A stretch of DNA of 64,000 bases, taken from positions 8,373,147 to 8,437,146 of the forward strand of contig OY365810.1 in assembly GCA_959347315.1 (NCBI GenBank). The letters run 5' to 3'. Each line of letters begins with the position of its first letter. Position 1 is the stretch's first letter. Below are positions 13,701 to 24,600 of the stretch, in pieces. A program made the translations under genes and the position numbers. The DNA comes from Bimastos eiseni (taxonomy: Eukaryota > Annelida > Clitellata > Crassiclitellata > Lumbricidae). The notes beneath the pieces were generated by a model. It made no database searches and was not told where the DNA came from. It was given only the letters and a program-made list of their open reading frames with translations.

Positions 13701-15781
13701 TTCCTCTGAAAATTATATAATACAACGAGAAATTGTGGTAGAATATGTATTTGTGTTTACAAATTACCATAGTAGGCTATGCAGTATAACACCGGCATAG
13801 AACTGTTTTTGAGTGGATTCACCAGTTTCCCCTCCCAGTGGTAAGACACATATTATGCGAAAATATTGAAAGCCTCCCATGCCAACTAGAAGTCTATGGG
13901 CCAGAGTAGGGTGATCGCCCACGGGGTGCTGACCCTTTGCTCTCCAGATCATATCATGTACATCCTGGGACCTGCTTGTGGTTTCGTTTTGCCTCACAAA
14001 CGACTAGGTGACCAAACCAAATGCAACAGTCAAAATCACACACGTTTCAGTCAATCTATTGCACACTTAATTTAAATTAATTTACCAGTCAAGTAACTCT
14101 TCAAGATACGATAAACATTTTATCAATTTTGGTCATTATTGGCCTACGGTCGAGGACCATGGCATACGAAGTGTCTCATTCAGGAAAAGTAACTGGATAG
14201 TTAGAAAGTATCAAATTTACTCTTTCCACTAAAGCAAGCACTGTCGGTTCTTAGAGCTGAAAAGAAGCATACATGTATAAACCAAAGTCTAGCATACCAC
14301 CAACTTTACTATTATTGTGTATCAGTAATATACCTCCGTTTGCGTATTTGCTTGGTTAATTTAACCTTGGAGGCGCCTATTTTACCTTTCAACCATAGTG
14401 TAAAAACTTTTATGATAATAATTACGACGCATTGACATGATATTATCTCTTGAACATATAAAAGCATCCATCACATTGATTGTCCTCATCTGTTCAACGA
14501 CACAGCTCTGAAGATGGACAGAGATAATTCTGTTAATGACATAGACTATAGGCCTATGTTATGATTAATTATATGCCAACACAATTTTTGGCACGGGCAC
14601 AAGTACATGTATAAGTATCTGCAAAATTCGTAAAAAAACCGCTTACCCGTAATATCACCAATCAAGCTGCCGCAGTTTTCCTCTATGAACTCTTCAAGTT
14701 CTGACTTTTGTAGACTATAATTAAAGGAATTGATTTCTCTTTTAATCATGAGTTGGCACTGCATCGTCAAAGCCACCGCTCTTACAGATAAGTCCGACAA
14801 TGCTTCACATATATCGCTGGCTGATCCATCAGTCATAATATTCTGACAACAAGAACTATACGCTTCTAAGCTCGATAGATATGCCTCAATATCGTCTGAC
14901 ATTATTTCGATTTCCTTCATTTTGTTTTGTCTTATCGAGTGCAGACCTTGTAAAAGAGAAGTTGCGTGCTTATCTATACACTGTTTTAATTCGTCTTTTC
15001 TCTTATCTACGTCACCCTCTAAGTTCTCCACTCTCTCATGTAAATCCATCTTTACTTTCAGAAGTTCTGCCTGTTTGTTCTCAGCTTTTGATCTGCAGTC
15101 ATTTATTGCTTCAGCATTGCTTTCTATTTGTTTCCGAAAGTCATCCACGAATTTCTTAACATGAGAACCGTCGTGATTCTTATGGTCGTCAATGAAGCAC
15201 ATGGGACAGACAACTCTCTTGCAATCGACACAATAAACATTCAGAACATTTTGTTCGTGCAGTTCGCAAACACTTGATGCTGCATTGGTCATCATCTTCT
15301 GATTATCCTCACGTTCATTTATTGGTATCAATTTATGATTCTTTGTCAATTTAAATTTTCTATGTTGTCTACAACATTCTTCGCAAAATCTTTGGTTGCA
15401 ATGAACACAGAATAAATCGGCTGCTGGAATTTCCTTGTCTGATTCCCCCTTGTTTTCCTCTACACAAGCATCGCATGTGACTATTGATTGGATCTGGACT
15501 GAAACGTTTACCACTTGTATCAGTCTCTCAATGTATAAATGTTTAGGCAATCCATCAAAATATTCAGCTGGAATCTTGAACATTTGCTTACAGATTGGAC
15601 AAGGCACCTCTTCTTGATGTTCTTCGTTGGTTTTGAGCGAAGTCTCTTGGAGACAATTCTTGCAAAACGTATGACTGCATTGCAAGGCTTTCGGATCGGT
15701 GTAGACTTCGGTGCATAGACTACAGCTGGTCGTATCTTCAAATTCTTGCTTTTTTAATTCACCAATGTCTATAGCAGCCAT
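9842..15781 (-). CDS. TRIM gene 1: RING, B-box, coiled-coil, NHL protein
   Basis: Four coding exons, 14647-15781, 13190-13705, 12328-12432 and 9842-10704, join in consistent phase (every intron phase 1) to give about 872 residues. The RING is C3HC4 (C20, C23, C35, H37, C40, C43, C61, C64). A B-box1-like region starts at C103, and B-box2 is complete (C172, H175, C184, C187, C192, C195, H200, H203). A BBC coiled coil, a second coiled coil from exon 2 and exon 3, and a C-terminal NHL-type beta-propeller follow. By family the protein is a probable E3 ubiquitin ligase whose NHL domain binds protein or RNA. A second ATG lies 18 bp upstream at 15799; I prefer 15781 because it aligns with the start of TRIM gene 2. 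No breaks were seen, so the gene looks functional. The substrate cannot be inferred. Confidence 0.88.
10970..11545. repeat. inverted-repeat element inside TRIM gene 1 intron 3
   Basis: The left arm (about 10980-11040) carries three runs of a 15-16 bp unit with the core GTCAATTGATC, then CTGCCTATT. The right arm (about 11475-11530) carries the same units inverted, beginning with AATAGGCAGGGGATCAA. The spacer is about 440 bp with no coding content. It is probably a non-autonomous foldback element. Confidence 0.65.
12328..12432 (-). CDS. TRIM gene 1 exon 3 (short coiled-coil linker)
   Basis: A 105-bp exon bounded by TTACAG and GGTAGG. It encodes a charged helix (NLEEKLKQEKIAKEQLMIAH). TRIM gene 2 has an exon of exactly the same length, phase and similar sequence at 22629-22733, which is the strongest evidence that it is real. 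Confidence 0.85.
12836..12865. repeat. perfect 12-bp-arm hairpin in TRIM gene 1 intron
   Basis: CCGCTACAGAGG, a 6-base loop, then its exact reverse complement. It lies in the intron between exons 2 and 3. No function is known to me. Confidence 0.85.
13190..13705 (-). CDS. TRIM gene 1 exon 2 (heptad-repeat coiled coil)
   Basis: Acceptor TTTTCAG at the high end and donor GGTAATA at the low end; 516 bp starting and ending in phase 1. It encodes a long coiled coil with 21-residue periodicity (for example NDALQTNNDKLQKELSREK), that is, three heptads per repeat. The paralogous exon is 441 bp in TRIM gene 2 and about 1.3 kb in the TRIM pseudogene. Confidence 0.85.
14647..15781 (-). CDS. TRIM gene 1 exon 1 (RING, B-boxes, BBC)
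   Basis: The exon runs from the ATG to a consensus donor (GGTAAGC), ending in phase 1. It codes for residues 1-378. The coiled-coil part ends in a conserved block (KSELEEFIEENCGSLIGDI) that is also present at the end of the same exon in the two paralogues. Confidence 0.88.
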
Positions 15782-16371
15782 CTTCAACTCTAAACACATT
15801 CTGAAATCAGCTAAGCCTTTTATATCACTATCGTTGTAAGCCTAAAGAGTTCTTTGCTATCAAGTCTAAATGCCGCTCCCGACTGCGAGAAGAATTAATT
15901 GATTCCTCAAAATATAGTAAAATTAATCGCTGTAAGCTATAAACGATATTTAAATAACTGTCAGGTCTAAATCTACTGTCCCTACGTATGCCCTTGTAGC
16001 TATGTGAAGCGCGCTTGCTTCTATATTACATTGCCTACCTTATCCTTCTGCAGAACTATATTTACCTTTATGATACCATAATTGCCAGTTGTGTGATAGT
16101 TAAAGTCAATTTTGATTTTTTATTGTATGCTTTTATATACCATTGCTACAAATAGACGACTCAATCATTCGAGTGCGTAAGCTCCCACTAATAGTCGTGT
16201 AAACGGTGCTTATAGTAATGAAGAGCACATAAATGTTACTTTGAAGCTTTCATAGACAAATCTATATGTAATTAGCGCCACTCGATGGATACCACATTCA
16301 AAACATGGTCAAATCATTACCTAGAAAGTCGGTGTAGGACTAATTGCAAGTCCAAACTGCACTTGAGAAAA

Positions 16372-16609
16372 GGATGAACCACTCATGTGACCTTGAAATG
16401 ATCCACTCATGTGACCTTGAAATGATCCATTCATGTGACCTAGAAATGATCCATTAATGTGGCCTAGAAATGACCCATTCATGTGACCTAGAAATGATCC
16501 ATTAATGTGGCCTAGAAATGACCCATGCATTTGACCTAGAAATGATCCATTAATGTGGTCTAGAAATGACCCATTCATATGACCTAGAAATGATCCATTA
16601 ATGTGGCCT
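16372..16609. repeat. 24-bp minisatellite, about 10 copies
   Basis: A 24-bp unit (core ATGTGACCTAGAAATGATCC) is repeated; in the middle two variants alternate, giving a 48-bp higher-order unit. Minus-strand translation is an octapeptide repeat (NGSFLGHM/I). It lies about 0.6 kb upstream of TRIM gene 1 and no gene context was found for it. Confidence 0.88.
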
Positions 16610-16754
16610 ATAGACCGAACGGAAATCGACCACTTTTCGCACGTTAATGGGATAAGTATAATAATCTCTACAAATCAATCGCTCAGACAGAATTTCTCAA
16701 TTAAATTGCTTGAAACTTTTATCATTTTCCTAATGAAAATATAACCGTTTTAGT

Positions 16755-16880
16755 TTCATTTTAACGACGCTATGTAACGTGAAGACCATTAGCGTCGCTC
16801 TCCTATTTTACCTAGGCATGGGACTAGCACTGCCAGAGTGCGAACAATGGCGGAGTTTTAATCACACCACGATTACCTGT
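16755..16880. repeat. dispersed repeat, copy 1 of 2
   Basis: About 110 bp resembling the segment at 63360-63490 on the same strand. Both share TTTAACGAC, GACCAT.AGC, TCGC.CTC and TGGGACTAGCAC in the same order. The family is unidentified. Confidence 0.6.
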
Positions 16881-17168
16881 TATTACTTATTTTGTTTTAG
16901 CGAGGTTGATCGTTCGATATTCGATGCTGTCGGCCAATAGCAGAAGACGAATAATCGGTTGATGAAGCGGATGAAAGCTATTAATAACTTTAGCGCTTAA
17001 ATAATCACCCTTGAATTAGACAGATTAGACATTAATGATTGCCTGTAACTCTTTCCACAAGCAAGCAGACTGCGTTGTAGAAATAGAGAAATCGATTGAG
17101 GAGTGAGGATGTATAAGTCGAGAACTTAGTCATCGTGAAGTAAATTGTGAAATATTGCTAATTTTAGT

Positions 17169-17199
17169 TGCGATCTTAATTGGAGGAATTAAGATCGCA
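17169..17199. repeat. perfect 13-bp-arm hairpin
   Basis: TGCGATCTTAATT, a 5-base loop (GGAGG), then the exact reverse complement. No flanking gene was recognised. Confidence 0.85.
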
Positions 17200-18050
17200 C
17201 TGAATTTAGTATTGCAGGTCGAGCTTTGTGGATAATAATTCATCAGACCATCTCTTCTAATGTACGCTGTCGGATCTCGCCGTTCGGCTGTGTACGCCTC
17301 CTGTTGCCTCCTGTTTACCCATCGACGGAGAACAAACGGCACGGCGATTGGAATGACCTTGACCGATTGACACTGATAGCTGCTCATTCTAAAGACCACA
17401 ACACGACGAATGCCTTTTCTACGTCCTCCTTAATACTGTATCTCAACGAATATCCGGACGTGCGTCATCTTCTATCAGCGAGGGGCTAATCGTCGATAAC
17501 GTACCGCGTCCGCAATCGGCGTTTTCAGTTCTCACTCTACTCTCATCGACGCAACTTGACTCAGAGACTATGAACATCCATGCCATCTGCTTGCTCTAGA
17601 AGGGAAACCGATTAAAGATTATAATAACATTAAGAAACCATTTATCGCCCAACTTTTATTGATGAAGATTGTTAGTAGTAGACTGCGAGCAGTGTTGTAG
17701 TCGCTACCATTGAGGCGCAGAGGCGCGAGACTTCCCTGGAATTTTGTAATTAGTATTTTTATTAAAGTATAGTTTTCCCATTTATAAATAACCTGGGCCG
17801 CCCGGCACTGACAGCGTAACCGCAGAGACTTATGACAGCTTGCTGTAATCATTACGCGGTGACTCGAATTTCCCGCATTATATCCGTTGCATAGACTTGC
17901 ACTACCCTACTGCATGTATGACCTAGCAGATAACTTCCCGCTTTGAATAGCACCACTTCGCGTAGAAAAGAGTTAGGGCCCTTGCCTGGCATAAGTCCGC
18001 AAATCCGAGCGCGATAATCGGGCAACGCATGGTTGACGTCATCGATAGCT
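17200..18050. other. intergenic, no gene seen
   Basis: Short open frames on both strands carry no recognisable motif. Confidence 0.4.
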
Positions 18051-18059
18051 CCTTTAGCT

Positions 18060-18417
18060 CAACCTCCCAATTCTCACGTCAAGGTATCCTGATGTCACAT
18101 TTACATTCAGCATCCGTGACTTAGGTGTCACCCATGATAGCCCCCTGGCCTTCTCCGAGCACCTATTGCAGTTGACGCGCTCATGTCACTATCACCTGAG
18201 GCGTCTGAGAGCCAGCAGAAGATCTATATCCTCTTCTGTCTTTACAGCCATAGTCAATGCTTTCATCATTCAGTTGTCGCGTTGACAACTGGAATTCGCT
18301 ATATGCTGTGCTTACCAGGGTTCGTTTACCTTCCCTGCAGTTGGTTATGAACTTGGCAGCCTGGCTCATTGCTTGTCTCCCTCGCTACTCCCACAATTCT
18401 ACCTACATGACAGATGT
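18060..18417 (+). mobile_element. LINE fragment, reverse transcriptase 3' part
   Basis: The plus-strand translation, with breaks, resembles the end of a CR1/Jockey-type reverse transcriptase: IRDLGVTHDSPLAFSEHLLQ, then a LTRSCHYHLRRLRASRR block and a VNAFII block. It stops matching at about 18417, and the next expected residues (HWLPIPSGIQYK) resume at about 19060. The copy is decayed by frameshifts and stops. Confidence 0.7.
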
Positions 18418-19030
18418 CCTATTCTATTCTAATCTATTTACGGATTCATAAAGCGCCTCTCACAGTACAACCTAATCAGAGGTGCTCCCAGTGAAAAGGA
18501 CTTCTCAGGTTATAGAAAAGTCAGAAGAGAACGAACAGAAATAGTTGTGCTACTAGATAGGGTGGTAACACGAGTCACAACAGGAAGGCTGTTCTATACC
18601 GAAGGGCCAGCATGGGCACATAGGCACGATGTGCCACGATGCTGAGCCGTGGCAGTTCTAGACTGTGGTACTAGAAGATAGTGACGGTCTAATGAACGGA
18701 TAGGACGTGCATAGGTAGTCGAGATTAGTTTCCTGGTAAGATCATAGAGATAGCGTGGAGCTTGATCCAATAAAGCTTTGCATGCAAGAAAGAGGATTTT
18801 GAACTGAATCCTATCAGTTAGGGAAAGCCAATGAAGATGTTGAGTCATGAAAGTAGAGATATGTGAGAAACGAGGAAGACGGGCGATCAAACGAGCAGTT
18901 GCATTGAGTACAGACTGGAGCGGAGCGAGGCGGAGTTTTAGTAGGCCAATGAGTAATGAGTTACAGTAGTCAATGCGGGAACAGATGAAGGCATGAACCA
19001 TGGACGAAAAAATTGTCGAGGACACCGATT
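18418..19030 (-). mobile_element. LINE fragment inserted in opposite orientation
   Basis: The minus-strand open frame 18594-19025 encodes a typical LINE reverse transcriptase C-terminus (VHAFICSRIDYCNSLLIGL, then HLHWLSLTDRIQFKILFLAC). It is followed towards lower coordinates by a 3' UTR with GGCGCTTTATGAATC and a TAGAAT-type tail at about 18418-18440. It is 5'-truncated, as LINE insertions usually are. Confidence 0.75.
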
Positions 19031-19039
19031 GGCACGTAG

Positions 19040-19445
19040 TGGCCGCAAATTATGCCCTACTGTACATTGGCTCCCAATTCCTTCTGGCATCCAATACAAG
19101 GTACTCCTCTTAGTTCATCAGGTTCTAGCCCCTAAATAACTTTTCAAGTTAATATGAAAACCTCTGTCTTCTCCCGACCTCTCTGGTCTGCGGAGCGACT
19201 TGATCTTCTTGTTCCACGGGCAAGTACTGCTATGACCCAACACCGTGCCTTTGCCATCGTGGACCCTTCTATGCGCAATGGTCTACTCCCATTATCCGTA
19301 GTAAGCATTTGATTGGTCTCCTACCCTAATCCCGTTATTGCCTGAAGACTTTCTTATTTTCTATGGGCTGTCACGCTCAGACCGCTTCTGAATAGCCAGT
19401 ACTGTAAGAATCGCTATATAAATAATCAGATACGATACGATATGA
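19040..19445 (+). mobile_element. LINE fragment, 3' end of the plus-strand copy
   Basis: The translation HWLPIPSGIQYKVLLLVHQ and later RAFAIVDPSMRNGLLPLS match the reverse transcriptase tail (CR1/L2-like), with two in-frame stops. It ends with CGCTATATAAATAATC and a GATAC repeat tail. Confidence 0.7.
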
Positions 19446-19449
19446 TGCC

Positions 19450-20806
19450 TTTTGCATATAAGTTTCGTTAAATTTTGTGTTGATTCTGAATTTCTCATAC
19501 ATTGTTTCTAATTTATTCAGTTCTGAAACAAGCCACTGCAAGATTACAACGGCATCGTCACTAATAAATGATTACCGTACTGCTACATTGTTATTTAATT
19601 AAATCTTGGGATTAGGAAGGAGATACAGTAGCCGCCCTCTCCTCCCCCACAATCATATCCGATCAGCTTCCTCTGGTTCCTAATCCTACCGACACCACTG
19701 GCTGCGAGTATGTGACTACTTAGTTGCAGAAAAATAGAATGGTCAAAAGTACTTCTTATGTTTCCTTTTGTTTATGCGAAAGAACATACTTTTTTAATTT
19801 TTCGAGAAAATGCCACAAGATATTGCTTAGAATGTTTGTAGAATTAACTCACCATTTACTTGACCCGCCTCTGCCCAGTGTAGGACTATGGTACTGAAAA
19901 GACTCGATCGCATAAGCTCACCATAACCAAAAACATTTATTGAGCACTGACAATCCATCATGAAAACAAGAACATTGTGTACAGTAATGAATTAGAACAA
20001 ACGATTGACAGCGAGCAATAGCAAAAGGAGTCAAACCCTAAAGGAACCGCGATCCCACTAACAGAGCACCTATTACTTATACGTGATTGATGTCGGTATT
20101 CTTAATTATAATTAGTATGGCTAGTTACATAGTCAGAACTCAACCTGCTTGTATCTGAAGCCGACAGGAGATTAGGGTATGGACTATAGACAGGTAGGCC
20201 TACAAATAGCATTAGTGGAGAACATGAAAATAAGTTGAGTGAACAAATGGAACCCACAATGGAAAATGTCACAACCGAATTAGACACCTGACAGGTACAT
20301 GTGACCTGAATAGAGATATTGAACGTGAGGAGCGATCCGCTCATGCTGGATATTCAGTGACGAGAGTTGCTCAATCCATACTGCATTAGGCCTGTAGGAG
20401 TCGTGCAAATCACCACGGCGTCTTTAACCACTTGGAGCTTCGTAGACCTTGATACCGATAGGCTGAGCTCTGAACAGGAAGCCAGTACCTCAGTTGTAGC
20501 TTTAATTAGAAGTGTTAGTTTACGAAACATTCCACGTTTCGTCTCAACCATTGGTATTTGGAGATAAGGCCTAGCAACACTTCCTTCACCGATGCCTATA
20601 TCAGAGGAAAGTAATGTATTTCGACAGTAAGACCGGATGTAGTCGAACATGATGACCCAGTTCTCATTTTCAACGCCTGAGAATAGCATACGAGACGGTG
20701 AACACTATGGAATTCAATAGCACAAAATTGATTAAAGTAGAATACATTGATATTAAAACAAAAATTAGGCCTATATGCTTCACTTAGTATCATGATCAGT
20801 TGAGTG
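19450..20806. other. region downstream of TRIM gene 2, no gene seen
   Basis: No recognisable coding or repeat content. It should include the 3' UTR of TRIM gene 2. Confidence 0.4.
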
Positions 20807-21684
20807 CTATTTAAAATTAAAAATCAGAATCTTTCCATAACAGTCATGTTCGTTATCGGCCACAATCAGTCGATCATTTGACTCGTCCAGAAAAATTCTT
20901 TGTGGCCGTCGAAAGTCGTCAGTTTTCTCTTTTGAACAAATTTCTCTTTTGAATTGCAAATTTGAGTCCAATAATAAAACTCTGCCGTTCAATTGATCGG
21001 TGACCAACACGAATCCATTTGCATCGACTGATAAATGAAATGGACGATTCACTTGTTTGATGGTCGATCCACGTATTCCACCAAATGACTTCTTAAGTTT
21101 TCCATCTGAATCCACAATGGAAACTCTATGGTGACCACCATCACCCCATCCATTACAGACCACAAAAGGACCATTGGTCAGTTTTATAGCATGCATTGGA
21201 TAATTAATAGGCCATTTTGGGCCTAATGCTAGCTTCATTTCACGGATCAATAGCCCATCTGGTGAATATTCGTTTAATTTATTCTTCGCAAAAACGGTCA
21301 AAATGACATTCGATTCATTTGTGACAGAAAGACCGTATCCACAATCGTTTCCTACTGACCACTTCTTTATTAGTTTTCCTTTTGAATCAATTCTCGAGAT
21401 TTCATTCGACTTTCCCAATCCATTACAATGGAAGATGTAGAGACATTTATCTCTACCACTGGATGCTATGTCCATTGGATCAATCGAATCCTTCAACTGC
21501 AAACGGCGACTAGAACTGAATCTCATCATATCGATAACTATAACTTCTGAACTCAATGCATTCACAACAAACAATTCATTGTCTAGGATCGTCAAACCAC
21601 GGATCTCTTTCTTAATAGTGTCATCTGACACCTTTATTGTGATCGTCTGAATTAAGACAGGATCCGATTTATATCGAAGTTCAC
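20807..21684 (-). CDS. TRIM gene 2 exon 4 (NHL propeller, stop codon)
   Basis: Opens after TTGTCAG in phase 1 and ends at TAG (20807-20809), 292 codons. NHL-like blades include LSVDANGFVLVTDQLNGRVL and IFLDESNDRLIVADNEHD. The reading frame is also open upstream through the duplicated acceptor up to 21834. Confidence 0.87.
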
Positions 21685-24600
21685 CTGACAATAAAATCAA
21701 CAAGATTATATTTTCCTTTAAACTATAATATCGGTTCATATTATTACATGTATATGATGCAAGCGACATTTCTTTATCGTTAGAGAGACCTAGTTTTGGA
21801 ATTAAGACAGGATCCGATTTATATCGAAGTTCACCTGACAATAAAATCAAGACCTAGTTCCAAAATATGATGTATATCGCTCTGAATCAAGCAGGCCATG
21901 GTGATTGTGATAAAACTGCCAATGACACGAATGAAGTCAAATAAGAGACATTACATGTATATGAGATGCCGAAAGATAGATGACGTAGATGACGTCAGAT
22001 GGATTGTCAAGACCAATAATTGGTCTTGACAATCCCCGTTTTCCTATGTATATACCTCTTTCCGTGCGTGCATTTTTACATTTGCATCTTTTAAAAATTA
22101 TTATATCTTTTAATTATTATAGATAGAGTTTGTATTTAGAAATTAGTCATTTCCAAGACAAAGGTGTTTCACGCATTGGTAGTCGATCGATTCGTGCACC
22201 GTTATAAGTCTATGCTACTTGATCCAGATGCACCTTCAAAATTTTCTGCGAGTTCACTATTCGTCCTTTAAGTTCAAACTATGCACAACGTAGGCCTAAT
22301 ATAAAGACAAAAAACGGACCTCGATCCTTAATCGCCATCAGCATTGATATCCTTTCGATGTATAGGCTCTAATATGAATAGTTAAGTGCAAGGTCATTAA
22401 TTAAATTTGTTCCCCAAGATGTAACTTTTCATTATTTTATGGTCTTGATGTAGTGTACTCCTGGTGTAGCCTACTCTCGGACTATTGACGACCTTTCGTG
22501 AAGTTTTCGACTTCAATATCCTTATCAGCACCAGCATACAATTTCTGCAATTATTGCAGGACAAACCTTGAATGATTAGAGAAGACTGAAGGTAGAAATT
22601 TAAAATGATAGGCTTTTTTAACTCCTACCTTGTAGTCTTCGCTTTTCTTCCGTGTGTGTGATCATGAGCTGTTCCCTCTCCATTTGCTTCTGTTTCAGTT
22701 TCTCTTCAAGGTTCACAATCTCGTTTCTACTCTCTGTAATAAAAAATATTGTTGCCACGCCTGTCATAGGAGAAGGTAGGTGACGTAGATGACACAAATG
22801 AAAACTCTCAATTTCGACTCAAACTGCCTAGTTCCAAATGATGCGTGCTTCAATAGACTGCGGCTCAATTTTATCTAGTCAAGCCATTTTTATTTATATT
22901 TATTTTTTGTTTTATTTTTTTTATCTAATGAACGTGATCTGACTCTGATACAAACCGAACGTTATGACGCGAATTTCACACAAAATTTGCGAATTGCGGC
23001 GGAAAGAAATAATTAAATATATTCGCGTTTTTGATGTTTTTAATTATGGACCGCCGCTCGGAGGAGTGCCTATTGTTGTGTTACTCAGCAGAACTCTAAG
23101 TTTCGTAAAAAAAATTGTTCGAGTTCAGCGTCCGTTGAAGACTCTTGGCAGTAGTCTTTTGCATCGCATTACGGCTTTTGGGCGTTTGCATTGGCAGCTC
23201 CGAAGCAGAAAAGAGTTCTACTAACTGCTCCGATATAGGCCTACTATAGCGGATATAGGCCCATGATCATCTAGGCCTTTGATAGGCTGTAGCTTAAATC
23301 AGATATAAGAAAAAATGTCAGTTTGCCTGTCCATTTATGGATTCCCTGAGTCATCGAATTTTTACTGGAAAGTTACCACCAGATTACGGTTTTTCACAAG
23401 TTTTACTCGAAGTGAAACCGCTTCTTAGTGCGCTGTTAAAGTCATTTGTATAGACTAAGTTGAAAGCAGATCGTTTGTGCTTTCTTACCTGCTATCGTCT
23501 TCTGCAGTATTTCAACGTAGTCTTCTGATCTTCTGACAGTTGTTTTAAATGTGTTCACTTCTTGCATGAGTCTTTTGTTTCTGACTTGTAGCGAATTGCT
23601 GACAATTTCTTCTTCATCCAGCTCCAGCTTCAGCTTACCATTGTTGGCATAAAGTTTGTTGATGGTTATTCTATTGTTGTCCAACTCTTGTTCCATTTTT
23701 TTTATGCGTGCATCATTATTAGCTTTCTCCTTGCTCAGTCCTTCAGTCAGAGCTTTATTAGCTTGTACTTCATTGTTTATATTAATTATGAGCTCTTCGT
23801 TTGCTAATCTCAGACTTTCTTTATCTATTCTTTCGAATTCAACTCCTTTTCTCAGGAATTCAATCTCGTCATTTTGTTCTGCTAAAAGACTGTGCTTGCT
23901 TCTTTTCGCTAGCATCGAGTCCCCTTCTTCTGAAAATAAACAATGACAGCTAACTGCCCACATGTTTGGATATCACGTACATATACTGCAGGTCATTATA
24001 TTTTGGGCATTTAGTAAATCCATTAGCTAAATAACTAGGCTACATGTATTCATTAAACAAACCGTTCATCAATAAGGCCTAAATATTATCACTTTCGGCA
24101 TAGAGCCACCTGCCAGAGGCATTAGAGGGGCGTTATTAAGCAAAATTAAGGGACAATGTTGACCGTAAGGAAGGAATTGACCTCTTTCCACTGAAACAAA
24201 GCTGAAACCCCAATCTTTAGGCCACTGAAACTGATTACCCTACACGTGATATGGACGTTTTTTCCTTTAAAGATACTTAATAGACCAAAAGTATGGGTTA
24301 AGGTTTCGTTTTATGTTCTATGAAACTCAAGTTTTTCATCTGCTGATGCTGTTGCTCACATTTGCATCAATGTCCTTCATCACTCGATGCTAATGGCGAA
24401 TGTCGACCAATAGCTGATTGGGCAACCAGCTTATTCAACCATTATTGCTCTCCGTGTCTGTTTACTAATTAATCATTCATACAGATACCTAAAGTGACCT
24501 ATATGGTGTACTATCATTCCAACAAGTTTTTGACGATATTTAAGAAAGGAATCCACTTACTTTGAATCTCACCGATCATGTTGCAACAGTTTTCCTCCAG

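Noticed and set aside
16321..16578. Octapeptide-repeat protein on the minus strand
   Set aside because: Most simply a 24-bp minisatellite; no start context, neighbouring exon or family match.
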